Shown here: positions 1-8,001 of the stretch, piece by piece
How the letters are laid out: each line of letters starts with the position of its first letter
How positions within the stretch are numbered: the stretch's first letter is position 1
Source: an uncultured Chitinophagales bacterium
GTDB taxonomy: Bacteria > Bacteroidota > Bacteroidia > Chitinophagales > Chitinophagaceae
Length of the DNA: 14,648 nucleotides
Reading direction: 5' to 3'
Assembly (NCBI GenBank): GCA_946886475.1
Contig: CAMPIQ010000095.1
Span: 1-14,648 of the forward strand
Notes under the pieces: generated by a model
Seen by the model: the letters and a program-made list of their open reading frames with translations, nothing else
What the model was told of the DNA's origin: nothing
The model's database searches: none
Program-made: the position numbers and the translations under genes

Positions 1-1148
1 ACAGGGCTATACACATAAATTATGATCTCCGTTTTGGGATTGATGGATTTGATTTCTTTTATAAATTCAATATCCTGTTCAATCTGCTGCATTGCCTTTT
101 CGGGTGTGTCGGCAGGCGTACCCAAAACAAAAGAATATTCAGGAATAATATCATGCCTGGCCATCCGGGCAGCAAATGAACGGATCTGGTCAGCAGATTG
201 GGTTCCGCCTTTATCCATTTTCTTTAATATTTCATCATTACCGGTTTCAGCACCGAAAAAGATCATCCTGCATCCTGAATCGCGCATGATGTTTAAGGAT
301 TCGTCTGAATATTTATTGATGGTGTCTATCCTCCCTTCACCCCACCATACCATATTCTCCTTTTTGATAAGATTTGAAAATTCAACCGTTCTTTTTTCCG
401 AAACAAAAAAATTGTTATCGTGAAACTCAATGGCATTGCCACCATAATTATCCTTCAAAAATTTAATATCCTTATACACAAGGTCTGCGGATCTGGCTTT
501 CCATCGTGCATTGTAAATGGGCACAACAGCGCAGAACGAACAGGTGAACGGACAGCCAATACTGGAATGATAGGCTATGGTCCTTGTTCCCAGGTAGGTT
601 TTGCCCAGGTAACGCTGAAGAGGGTAAAATGAATTTAACCGGTGGTAGGGCAATGGCGGTAATTCGTCCTGGTTTAATAATTCTTCTTTGGTAGTGCGGA
701 TGATCTGTCCATCCTTTTTATAAATCAGGTTCCGGATAAGGGAATAGTCTTTATTATTCTCCAGCGCATCAATTAATTCAGGAAAACATTTATCGCCGGG
801 ACCATTCACCACAAAATCAACAAAACCTGAATTCAAAACGGTTGACGACTGGTTGGATGCAAAATATCCACCCCAGATGATCCTGATATCCGGATACTTT
901 TCCCGGATATTCTTTGAAATGGGAATGCTCTGTTTCAACTGGGGCCCGGGCATGGATGTGCATCCAAAGAACCGCACCTTTCCCGATGAAAGCAATGAAT
1001 CTATTTTAACCCAGGGGTCTGTTTCCATATTGCCATCCACGATTACATATTCATATTTACCTTCCACCGAAGCGGCTATGCTTAAAATGGAATTGGGAAT
1101 ACGTGGTTTGGAATTGGCGCTTCTGGGATTAAAAAGAAGAATGCTCAT
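1..1148 (-). CDS. B12-binding-domain radical SAM protein (3' end outside window)
   Basis: This minus-strand frame is open from an ATG at 1146-1148 to the window edge, giving about 382 residues without the C-terminus. Residues 1-130 resemble a cobalamin-binding Rossmann domain (FFGCTSMPGPQ near 61-70, IIWGGYFAS near 90-98, VVNGPGDK near 113-120), but I see no DxHxxG cobalt-ligating motif. The radical SAM cluster motif CPFTCSFC is at 199-206 (C199, C203, C206), and FFGAETGNDEI further on is typical of the TIM barrel. The family cleaves S-adenosylmethionine at a [4Fe-4S] cluster to start radical chemistry; class B members often methylate unactivated carbons of lipids or natural products. The substrate cannot be read from the sequence. 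The gene starts 38 bp after the stop of the flavin-reductase-like gene, so the two probably share a transcript. Family is secure; exact function is not. Confidence 0.9.
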   Translation of the reverse strand, partial: MSILLFNPRSANSKPRIPNSILSIAASVEGKYEYVIVDGNMETDPWVKIDSLLSSGKVRFFGCTSMPGPQLKQSIPISKNIREKYPDIRIIWGGYFASNQSSTVLNSGFVDFVVNGPGDKCFPELIDALENNKDYSLIRNLIYKKDGQIIRTTKEELLNQDELPPLPYHRLNSFYPLQRYLGKTYLGTRTIAYHSSIGCPFTCSFCAVVPIYNARWKARSADLVYKDIKFLKDNYGGNAIEFHDNNFFVSEKRTVEFSNLIKKENMVWWGEGRIDTINKYSDESLNIMRDSGCRMIFFGAETGNDEILKKMDKGGTQSADQIRSFAARMARHDIIPEYSFVLGTPADTPEKAMQQIEQDIEFIKEIKSINPKTEIIIYVYSP

Positions 1149-1186
1149 TACTAAAGTTAAGATTTTGAAGGCGTTAATAAATACGT

Positions 1187-2155
1187 TCAGCGTAAAAGAT
1201 AGTTGCCCGGCCTCCCCGATCTGAATTGCCAGGTGGCCAGGCAATTATGAACGTGCTTCAATACCGGCAACCGGTCTACATTTTTCTGTTCGTGCACAAT
1301 TGAAAACTGGAGGATCCTGTGAATACCATGAATAAAACTGCCCGTTAATTTCAATTCCCTGTATGCAACCAGGTGCTTTGGCAGCGGAAGATTAAAATGA
1401 ATTGAATTTCCCGCATCAAAATCAAAAGACGATCTTTCTTTCATCTCCTTCATATGATTGCTGCCAAGTGCATACACGTTTTTATAGCTCTCCGGCGCAA
1501 CATCAGAAAGTACAAGAGTTTTATTTTCCATTACCTGGCGGCAGGCCTTTCCTTCATGTCTCAATGAGATAATATATTGATCACCTGACTTACCATGCAG
1601 ATCAGTGGGAAAAAGGTTGAACACCTGATCATTTCCTGTTGTGATAAGAGAGATCTTCCTTGGAATGGAATAGGCGATCTGCACCTGTTTGTACAGATTC
1701 CCTTCCAGGTAAACATTTCCAGGTCTTTTGCCAATTATATGATTATTCAGTGCAATTACCTGCTGGTAAAATCCGGGAATAAAATGATGCTCTCCCAGCA
1801 CACCTTCATAAAACAACACCGAACTTTCGTCTTGTGTTGAAGGAATTTTTTTGAGATGGAGCATCGCAATGGCATCCTTTTTAGAAAAAACAGCGTTTTG
1901 ATCTATGTGCCACTTCGTGAAAACAAGCTGAAGGTTTTCTTTAGCTGAGGTGGAAAGATCATGGGAAGAAATGGCAAATACAACCGGGTTGTAGCCTACA
2001 AAACAATGAAGCTTTGTAATATCTTTAATAGGTTTTCCGTCAGAAAGAATATATACCTGCAGCGTGTCCGAATGATCATTCCCTGCCAGACACAGATATT
2101 CCTGGCGATAATGAAGTCCATTGAATCTGGTTAGAACCTTTTGCAGCAGGCGCAT
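1187..2155 (-). CDS. Protein with flavin-reductase-like (FMN-binding split-barrel) C-terminal half
   Basis: 322 residues from an ATG. Residues about 158-295 read like the flavin reductase-like domain: SIPRKISLITTG (163-174), then NLFPTDLHG (180-188), YIISLRHEGKAC (194-205), a Lys-Thr-Leu-Val-Leu strand, and a late EL-K-TGSFIHGIHRILQ strand (267-283). Members bind FMN and reduce flavin with NAD(P)H or use it as cofactor. The first 150 residues match no domain I recognise, so this is longer than stand-alone reductases of about 160-200 residues. There is no signal peptide or membrane helix; a cytoplasmic location is inferred. It lies directly upstream of the radical SAM gene, so supplying electrons to that enzyme is possible but unproven. 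It could instead be a split-barrel protein with no reductase activity. Confidence 0.6.
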   Translation of the reverse strand: MRLLQKVLTRFNGLHYRQEYLCLAGNDHSDTLQVYILSDGKPIKDITKLHCFVGYNPVVFAISSHDLSTSAKENLQLVFTKWHIDQNAVFSKKDAIAMLHLKKIPSTQDESSVLFYEGVLGEHHFIPGFYQQVIALNNHIIGKRPGNVYLEGNLYKQVQIAYSIPRKISLITTGNDQVFNLFPTDLHGKSGDQYIISLRHEGKACRQVMENKTLVLSDVAPESYKNVYALGSNHMKEMKERSSFDFDAGNSIHFNLPLPKHLVAYRELKLTGSFIHGIHRILQFSIVHEQKNVDRLPVLKHVHNCLATWQFRSGRPGNYLLR

Positions 2156-2184
2156 AACTAAAACTAATAAATATTAAAATCCGG

Positions 2185-3186
2185 ATGACAGCTAATGGCA
2201 TCAATATCAAAATACGAAGAAAGCTGAACCAGGTTGGCCGTGACCTTGGCTGGAAAATAGGCTGGGGTAAAAACAGGTTAGAACATTCCAGCGGATCAAG
2301 GATACTGGTTTACCACGGCATATGTTTAAAAGATCCTTTTCAATTCAATACGCTTTTTGTTGCATTGAAAACTTTTGAAAAACAACTTCAGTTTTATAAA
2401 AAATATTTTCAGATCGTTTCTCTGGATGATTATTATCAGGGAAACTTCAGCAAGGACAGGTATACCATTGTTCTGAGTTTTGATGACGGCTTTGCCAATA
2501 ATTATAAATATGTTTTACCTCTTCTTGAAAAGTACCAGGTGCCGGCCAGTTTCTTTATTACTGCCATTCGCGAAAGCGGATATGATTTCCTGTGGAATGA
2601 TCTGTTAAGCATAGCCGGAAAATACGGACCTTCAGAATGTACTTTCCGTGATGAAAATTTTACCAGGAACAGGCATGGCAGGTACATTTCCAACCATTCA
2701 GGGTTGGGTATGGCTGACCGGCTTCGCCTGGAAGGTTTTGAAGCAAAAGAAGAAATGATGAAATATTTTGAAAGATTTTTTTCTTTAAAAAAGCAGGTGC
2801 ATGAGGATTACTGGAAACAAATGACCGTTGATGAGATAAGAACTATGTCTGAAAGTAAATGGGTCACCATTGGAAGCCATAGTTATTACCACAATGATCT
2901 TGCAAATCTGTCTGCTGAAGAGATAAGGGATGACCTGACCAGGTCCAGATCATTTCTGGAAAATATTACGGGAAAGGAGGTCAGATCGCTTGCATTTCCT
3001 TACGGATCTTATTCCCCGCAAACGATCATAGAAGCAAACATGACAGGCTATACCCGGCTTCTCGCCACCAGTTTTATCAACAACAGCGACCGTACCAATC
3101 CTTCTTTAAGAGAAAGACTTACGGTCAATCCATTTATTTCACCTGTTAATCAAATGCACGCCAGCATATCCGGGAATTATGATTGA
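2185..3186 (+). CDS. Polysaccharide deacetylase (NodB-homology, CE4) family protein
   Basis: 333 residues. The NodB domain shows all the usual landmarks: SFDDG at 98-102 (catalytic-base and metal Asp pair), HSYYH at 232-236 (metal-binding HSxxH) and FPYG at 271-274. An insertion of about 80 residues (roughly 133-215) lies between the first two motifs, which is common in Bacteroidota members. The family removes N- or O-acetyl groups from glycans or lipid-linked sugars using a divalent metal. There is no signal peptide or transmembrane segment, suggesting a cytoplasmic enzyme acting on an intermediate. Its last 8 bases overlap the next gene, and a glycosyltransferase follows, which supports a role in glycan assembly. 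The ATG lies 29 bp from the divergent ATG at 2155, with no Shine-Dalgarno. Confidence 0.9.
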   Translation: MTANGINIKIRRKLNQVGRDLGWKIGWGKNRLEHSSGSRILVYHGICLKDPFQFNTLFVALKTFEKQLQFYKKYFQIVSLDDYYQGNFSKDRYTIVLSFDDGFANNYKYVLPLLEKYQVPASFFITAIRESGYDFLWNDLLSIAGKYGPSECTFRDENFTRNRHGRYISNHSGLGMADRLRLEGFEAKEEMMKYFERFFSLKKQVHEDYWKQMTVDEIRTMSESKWVTIGSHSYYHNDLANLSAEEIRDDLTRSRSFLENITGKEVRSLAFPYGSYSPQTIIEANMTGYTRLLATSFINNSDRTNPSLRERLTVNPFISPVNQMHASISGNYD

Positions 3187-4129
3187 AGCAATAACAAAGG
3201 AATACACCGTCACCCGACTGGATAAAAACAACCTGATGGATTTGGCAAGGCTCCATGCAGAAGTATACGATCTGCCGGTGAATGAAGATCTCTTTTATAA
3301 AAAATATGATACAGCATATACAGGCATCCGGGATATTGGATTCATTGCTTATAACCAGGATCAGGTTCCAGTTGCCTATTATGGTGTTATACCCTGTTTT
3401 TTGAAATATGGAGATAACCTGATGCTTTCAGCCCAGTCAGCAGATACCATGACGCATCCGCAATACAGGTACAAGGGCATGTTCGTAGAACTTTCCAAAA
3501 TGACCTTTGAACTTTGTATTCAATCGGGAATAAAACTGGTATTTGGTTTCCCAAATCAGAATTCCTATCATGGTGCGGTAAACAAACTGGGATGGCAGTT
3601 GATGCACCGGATGGATTGCTTTATAATAAATGTAAACAGTTTACCACTTGAGAAAGTGTCACTGAAGGCAGGATTTCTCGGGAATATCTACAAATCCTAC
3701 ACCAGTGCGCTGTTGAAATCATATCTAACCGGCTTAAAGGGAATTGAAAGTTCAGCGCTTTCAGAAGGATTTGGTGGTGTACACCGCAGCACCGGGTACC
3801 TGAATAACAGAACCTACAATGAAACAAAAGTTATTTCAATAGATGATGTAAATATATGGATACACACAAGGCAGGGATTGGCCATTGGCGACCTTGAAGG
3901 TGTAAATGAAACCAATTTCAATAAAGTGATCACGGGGCTTAAAAGGATGGCTTTCCTGTTGGGGAAAAGACAATTACAATTTCATATTTCACCCGGAACA
4001 AATCTACACGCCCTTTTTGCATCCGCTTATCCCACATCGCCTTCATTTCATGCGCTCTACCAGGATTTCGGATCTTCCATTCCTCCTGAAAAGTTACGCT
4101 TCACATTTGCAGATATTGATATCTTTTGA
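3179..4129 (+). CDS. GNAT-type N-acyltransferase with C-terminal extension
   Basis: 316 residues. The N-terminal half fits the GNAT acetyl-CoA-dependent acyltransferase fold: a beta-4-like strand ending in HPQYRYKGMF (93-102), a divergent form of the acyl-CoA-binding Q/RxxGxG/A loop, then FGFPNQNSYHG (122-132) and KLGW (136-139), typical of the late strand and helix. Residues about 160-316 form a second region without a motif I can name; it may be a second, degenerate GNAT repeat. Transfer of an acyl group to an amino sugar is the natural guess, since the gene overlaps the deacetylase by 8 bp and is followed 10 bp later by a glycosyltransferase. No signal peptide is visible. Family is fairly sure; acyl donor and acceptor are unknown. 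Confidence 0.75.
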   Translation: MIEAITKEYTVTRLDKNNLMDLARLHAEVYDLPVNEDLFYKKYDTAYTGIRDIGFIAYNQDQVPVAYYGVIPCFLKYGDNLMLSAQSADTMTHPQYRYKGMFVELSKMTFELCIQSGIKLVFGFPNQNSYHGAVNKLGWQLMHRMDCFIINVNSLPLEKVSLKAGFLGNIYKSYTSALLKSYLTGLKGIESSALSEGFGGVHRSTGYLNNRTYNETKVISIDDVNIWIHTRQGLAIGDLEGVNETNFNKVITGLKRMAFLLGKRQLQFHISPGTNLHALFASAYPTSPSFHALYQDFGSSIPPEKLRFTFADIDIF

Positions 4130-4139
4130 AAACAACCAC

Positions 4140-5243
4140 ATGCCCAAACTGATCTTTACAAGTTATTCCGGTGCACCTGAATTCACCGATCCTTATAAAT
4201 GGCTGAACCGTATAGAAGCATATACCGGGATACTTGAAAAGCTCGCCGCGGATCATGAAGTTATCAGTATAGAACACATCAGTTATAATGGCCGGCTTCA
4301 ACAGAATGGCGTACAATATCTATTTACCAGACTAAAAGGTAAAACAACCAGGTTTCCTTTTAAGATCCACAGGCTGATAAAAGACCTGCAACCTGATTTC
4401 GTATTTATCAATGGTTTAATATTCCCCCTGCAGGTTATACAGTTAAAACTGACACTTGGAAAAAGAACAAAGATCATCCTGCTTCACAGAGCAGAAAAGC
4501 CATTCGGGGGTATTAAGAAACTGTTTCAGAAAATGGCTGACCGTTATATTGAAGCATACCTTTTTGCTTCTCCAGGCTTCGGTGAAAAATGGAAAGGAAA
4601 CATTGATAAAAATAAAATCTATGAAGTGATACAGGCTTCATCCGTATTCCAGGTTACGGATAAAGCTATGGCCAGGAATATAACAAAGGTGTCGGGCCAT
4701 CCCGTTTATTTATGGGTAGGTGGCCTCACTGTCAATAAGGATCCTGTTACAGTGGTAAAAGCATTCCTTGACTTCGCAGCACGCCATCAAAAGGCACGGT
4801 TATATATGATCTTTCAGACAGAGGAATTATTACCTGTAATCAGTAAACTGATCTTGGATCACGCTATGGGGGGTAATGTTTTTTTGAAAGGACTGGTGCC
4901 CCATAATGCCCTTACAGACTGGTTCAATAGTGCTGACTTTTACATTTCCGCTTCACACTATGAGGGAAGCGGAGTGGCACTGAGTGAGGCCATGTCCTGC
5001 GGATGTATTCCCATTACATCGGATATCACCTCTTTTCAAAAAATGAAAGGCCATTGCGGATATGGTTTTAAAGCTGGTGATGACCGTGAATTATCTTCAA
5101 TTCTGGAAAAAAGTTTACACACCGATCTGGAAAATGAAAGAGAAAAAGTACTCAGGCAATTTAAAGACGAACTTTCTTTTGAGGCCATCGTTAGAAAGAT
5201 AAACCTGATCTTAAGAAAGGATGAGGTTGTGGTTAATCCCTGA
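4140..5243 (+). CDS. Glycosyltransferase, GT4 type
   Basis: 367 residues from the ATG at 4140, 10 bp after the acetyltransferase stop. The same frame stays open upstream to an ATG at 4017, but that start would bury 41 extra residues in the preceding gene, and the normal GT4 first strand (MPKLIFTSYSG) begins at 4140. The C-terminal domain shows VGGLTVNKDP (193-202), the start of the nucleotide-sugar-binding half, and the EX7E motif in YEGSGVALSE with E275 and E283, followed by AMSCGCIPI. These are retaining enzymes with two Rossmann domains (GT-B fold) that move a sugar from a nucleotide donor. No membrane segment is obvious. The gene ends in an 11-bp tail-to-tail overlap with the second GT4 gene. 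Confidence 0.9.
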   Translation: MPKLIFTSYSGAPEFTDPYKWLNRIEAYTGILEKLAADHEVISIEHISYNGRLQQNGVQYLFTRLKGKTTRFPFKIHRLIKDLQPDFVFINGLIFPLQVIQLKLTLGKRTKIILLHRAEKPFGGIKKLFQKMADRYIEAYLFASPGFGEKWKGNIDKNKIYEVIQASSVFQVTDKAMARNITKVSGHPVYLWVGGLTVNKDPVTVVKAFLDFAARHQKARLYMIFQTEELLPVISKLILDHAMGGNVFLKGLVPHNALTDWFNSADFYISASHYEGSGVALSEAMSCGCIPITSDITSFQKMKGHCGYGFKAGDDRELSSILEKSLHTDLENEREKVLRQFKDELSFEAIVRKINLILRKDEVVVNP

Positions 5244-6285
5244 AGAAAAGATCAAGAAAATTCCTGGCTGTATCATTTATGGAAAAGCTGTTTGAAGGAT
5301 CAAAAGATGTATTGGTGTTCTCTAAAATGGATGCTGCTATCGATAACATTGCTTCGCTGGTCTCTGCAATATGCCACTGGTTTATATCCTCTTTCATAGC
5401 TTTTGTAAAGCTAATTACATGCGCGCCGGCAGCCAGTGCTTCCAGGCATACGCCTGAAAATCCTTCATAAGAAGAAGGATGCAGCAGAACTTTTGTTCGC
5501 TTCATCAGTTGTAAAACTTCATGGTGTTTCACCGCTCCGCGGAATTCAATATTTGTTTCCAGTTTAAAATCATTTGCCATGGCTATCAGCTTCTCCTTTT
5601 CGGTTCCATCACCAGCCAATACTACCCTGATGCCAGGAAACTGCTTTTTCAGTCCGGATACGGTTTCCAGGAAAATATCAAATCTTTTTAATGGTATGAG
5701 AGAACCGGCGCCCAAAATATCAATATCTCTTTCTTCATTTTTAAAAGATCCTATATCAATTCCGGGTACAATTACCCTGAACGGCCTTGTTTTATGGTTT
5801 TTTTCAAATTCATCACGGATAAAATCAGATATCGCAATAAGTTCTGTGCTTTTTAAGGAAGCACGCGCCGGATATTTATTTTCCTTCCTGGCATCCTGCC
5901 CGGATATCCAACAATAATGCGGAATGCCATATTGGTCACCAAAGCGCTTGCCTGAAACCGCACACTCACCATACCAGAAACTCAATAACCCTGAAATGGG
6001 AGACCGCTTATTCAGTTCACGTAAAACCGTATGGATCTTCCGTCTTAAAAAAAGCCTTTGCAATCCTCCCCTGTTTCTTCCATTGAAACTAAAAACTACG
6101 TTGCCAAACCAGTTATATACACCATGATGATAAGGATATTGAAAACTTAGAATAATGATATTCACTTCCGGTGCCACTTCATTAAAGGCCTTTACAAGAT
6201 GCTGTTGCATGGGCAGGCAGGATGTATCTTCTTCGGAAGAAGCAAAACCCGGACTCAGAATTACAAGTGTTTTATGTTGGCTCAT
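5233..6285 (-). CDS. Glycosyltransferase, GT4 type
   Basis: 350 residues from the ATG at 6283-6285. A TTG nine bases upstream (6292-6294) would add only Met-Thr-Trp; the ATG is preferred. The N-terminal Rossmann domain begins TLVILSPGFAS. The C-terminal domain shows GAGSLIPLKRFD (192-203), AGDGTEKEKL (224-233), EFRG (247-250) and the EX7E motif YEGFSGVCLE (E274, E282) followed by ALAAGAHVI. This is a standard GT-B retaining glycosyltransferase; donor and acceptor cannot be read. The start overlaps the end of the ABC exporter gene by 14 bp, so translation is probably coupled and both proteins may serve the same glycan or lipid. It shares only the family core with the convergent GT4 and is not a duplicate. 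Confidence 0.9.
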   Translation of the reverse strand: MSQHKTLVILSPGFASSEEDTSCLPMQQHLVKAFNEVAPEVNIIILSFQYPYHHGVYNWFGNVVFSFNGRNRGGLQRLFLRRKIHTVLRELNKRSPISGLLSFWYGECAVSGKRFGDQYGIPHYCWISGQDARKENKYPARASLKSTELIAISDFIRDEFEKNHKTRPFRVIVPGIDIGSFKNEERDIDILGAGSLIPLKRFDIFLETVSGLKKQFPGIRVVLAGDGTEKEKLIAMANDFKLETNIEFRGAVKHHEVLQLMKRTKVLLHPSSYEGFSGVCLEALAAGAHVISFTKAMKEDINQWHIAETSEAMLSIAASILENTNTSFDPSNSFSINDTARNFLDLFFRD

Positions 6286-7933
6286 CCAGGTCAATTATTT
6301 TATTGCAAAATTTTAAATTAGCGGGGTTATGGGTGATCATGATAACGATCCTGCCGCCGGCTGCCATTTTGCTGAAGTGATCAAGCAGTGGTTGTTCAGA
6401 TGATGCATCCAGTTCGTTGAAAGGTTCATCAAGAAGAATTATGCTGGCCTCTTTATATAAAGCCCTGGCAATTGATATTCTTTGTTGCTGCCCCCCGCTG
6501 ATATTTTTTCCGTTCTCTGTAATGATTTTTTCCAGGCCCTCCGGAAATTGATCTGCCATTTCCCGGATTCCCGATATTTTTAAAGCACAATCCAGCCTGT
6601 TTACATCGGAAGTAATTTCCTCCAGGGTAATATTTTTAATGATGGTATCATGAATAAAAAAAGATTGCTGCCTCACATAAGCAATTTGCTTCCACAAATA
6701 TTTCAATTCATCTTTTTCAACTTTTTTATTATTGATCAGCACCTCGCCTTTCATAGGATCCAGAAAACCCAGCAGGAGGTTGAAAATCGTTGTCTTTCCT
6801 TTACCGGATCTGCCTCTGATACCTACAAAATCACCTTTACTGATCGCAGCATCAAAATCTTTCAATACTTCCAGCTGGTCATAACTGAAATCAATGTTCT
6901 TAAAATCAATGGACGCTACCACAGGCAGTTCCCTATTGCCATTTTCATTTTTTACCGACGGGATCAGATCACCGGGTGAAAATTCAAAAGCTTTCATTTG
7001 TCCGCTCAGGTTAATGATCTTAACAACACCCGGGATGATTTTATAAGCCGCCGCAAGGAAAGCCCCAACCGTCAATAAAGTGGACCCATCATTTTCTCCC
7101 GTCCAGTAAGCAATGGCCATCAGGATAAAAAGTCCGGTTATGGCAAAGATCTCAATTACGCGTGATGGTAAGGCCTGTATGCCAAATGAATCAAAGAGAT
7201 GACGGCTGAATGCACTTCTGCTTTCAATGAACCGCCGGTGGAAAAACAGGTTCTTTGCATAGATATTACTTTCCACATAGCCCTTTAATGCATCCAGCAA
7301 ATACTGGAAGGATCGTTCATTGCTGGTTCTTATCCTTGACCTTAATTTACCCAGACTGGATTTGATATAATAAAAAACCAAAACAACGGGCGGCATCAGT
7401 ACCAACAAAAGCAATAGAAATAATTTCGCATTAAATAGAAGGATGGCAACAATAGTAATGCCAACCAGTGTAAGCTGGGTAATGATCTGTTGCATTCCTG
7501 AAAGCATGTACTGGCAAAATTCAAAAGGCTGGAAACCGATCTTTCTTACCTGTACGGATGAATCTACATTTATGTATTCATTAAAGTCCCCAAGTTGATA
7601 TGCTTCCAGGTTATTGGCTGAAATTCTTGTAGCCACACGGGCTGCCAGCTGAAATTGCGCTTTTGTTATATAAAAAGCGGATAGGTTTTTAATGATAAAA
7701 AGAATAAAGAAGACCACAATAAAATAAACAGGATCTGCCTGCCGGGCCCAGGAGGGCAGCAATGCAGATGTACCAGGTGTTGATTCAAGATAAAGCTTAA
7801 CGATCCATAGTAACAGTGCAAGGGATAAGATATCGAGCAGGCTGATTACAATATCAAAGAACATCAGTTTACTGAATTGTCTTTTTTCCTTCTTTTCAAG
7901 AATGGTCCATGTATTTACCAGCGATCTGATCAC
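6272..7933 (-). CDS. ABC exporter, fused permease and ATPase (MsbA/PglK type)
   Basis: 553 residues from a GTG start; no ATG, GTG or TTG lies further upstream in frame. The N-terminal half is a membrane domain with hydrophobic segments near residues 23-48, 68-88, 148-190 and 262-298. The ATPase shows Walker A GRSGKGKT (374-381), a Q-loop in VRQQSFF, signature ISGGQ (478-482), Walker B SIILLDEP (497-504) and an H-loop in ITHNP (H535). One chain holds one permease and one ATPase, so a homodimer is expected. Such half-transporters flip or export lipids, lipid-linked oligosaccharides or peptides; no peptidase domain precedes it. The overlapping glycosyltransferase gene favours a glycan or glycolipid substrate. 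A 68-bp gap separates it from the barrel gene and holds a promoter-like element. Confidence 0.92.
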   Translation of the reverse strand: MIRSLVNTWTILEKKEKRQFSKLMFFDIVISLLDILSLALLLWIVKLYLESTPGTSALLPSWARQADPVYFIVVFFILFIIKNLSAFYITKAQFQLAARVATRISANNLEAYQLGDFNEYINVDSSVQVRKIGFQPFEFCQYMLSGMQQIITQLTLVGITIVAILLFNAKLFLLLLLVLMPPVVLVFYYIKSSLGKLRSRIRTSNERSFQYLLDALKGYVESNIYAKNLFFHRRFIESRSAFSRHLFDSFGIQALPSRVIEIFAITGLFILMAIAYWTGENDGSTLLTVGAFLAAAYKIIPGVVKIINLSGQMKAFEFSPGDLIPSVKNENGNRELPVVASIDFKNIDFSYDQLEVLKDFDAAISKGDFVGIRGRSGKGKTTIFNLLLGFLDPMKGEVLINNKKVEKDELKYLWKQIAYVRQQSFFIHDTIIKNITLEEITSDVNRLDCALKISGIREMADQFPEGLEKIITENGKNISGGQQQRISIARALYKEASIILLDEPFNELDASSEQPLLDHFSKMAAGGRIVIMITHNPANLKFCNKIIDLDEPT

Positions 7934-7948
7934 ATTAAATGAATAGAA

Positions 7949-7981
7949 TAAATATAAATGGAAAACATTAAATTGAACAAA
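7949..7981 (-). promoter_or_regulatory. Possible Bacteroidota-type promoter for exporter and glycosyltransferase
   Basis: On the minus strand, TTTG (7978-7981) is followed after 21 bases by TATATTTA (7949-7956), seven of eight matches to TANNTTTG. The predicted start of transcription would leave a leader of only about 10 bases before the GTG at 7933. The gap is AT-rich, so a chance match is quite possible. If real, the ABC/GT4 pair can be transcribed separately from the sigma/barrel pair. Confidence 0.35.
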
Positions 7982-8001
7982 CGCGGTGTACCAATACCAT
8001 C

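Noticed and set aside
22..1224. Several plus-strand open frames (22-423, 420-632, 853-1224)
   Set aside because: They lie opposite a continuous minus-strand radical SAM frame with clear motifs and have no protein-like features of their own.
2159..2166. TAGTTTTA on the minus strand as a -7 element for the gene starting at 2155
   Set aside because: It sits only a few bases before the ATG, would leave essentially no leader, and lacks a TTTG at a suitable distance.
4017..4139. N-terminal extension of the first glycosyltransferase to the ATG at 4017
   Set aside because: It overlaps the acetyltransferase gene by 113 bases and adds sequence before the normal first GT4 strand; the ATG at 4140 fits the operon spacing.
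5233..5243. Bidirectional terminator at the convergent gene ends
   Set aside because: The two coding regions overlap here and I see no inverted repeat followed by a T-run.
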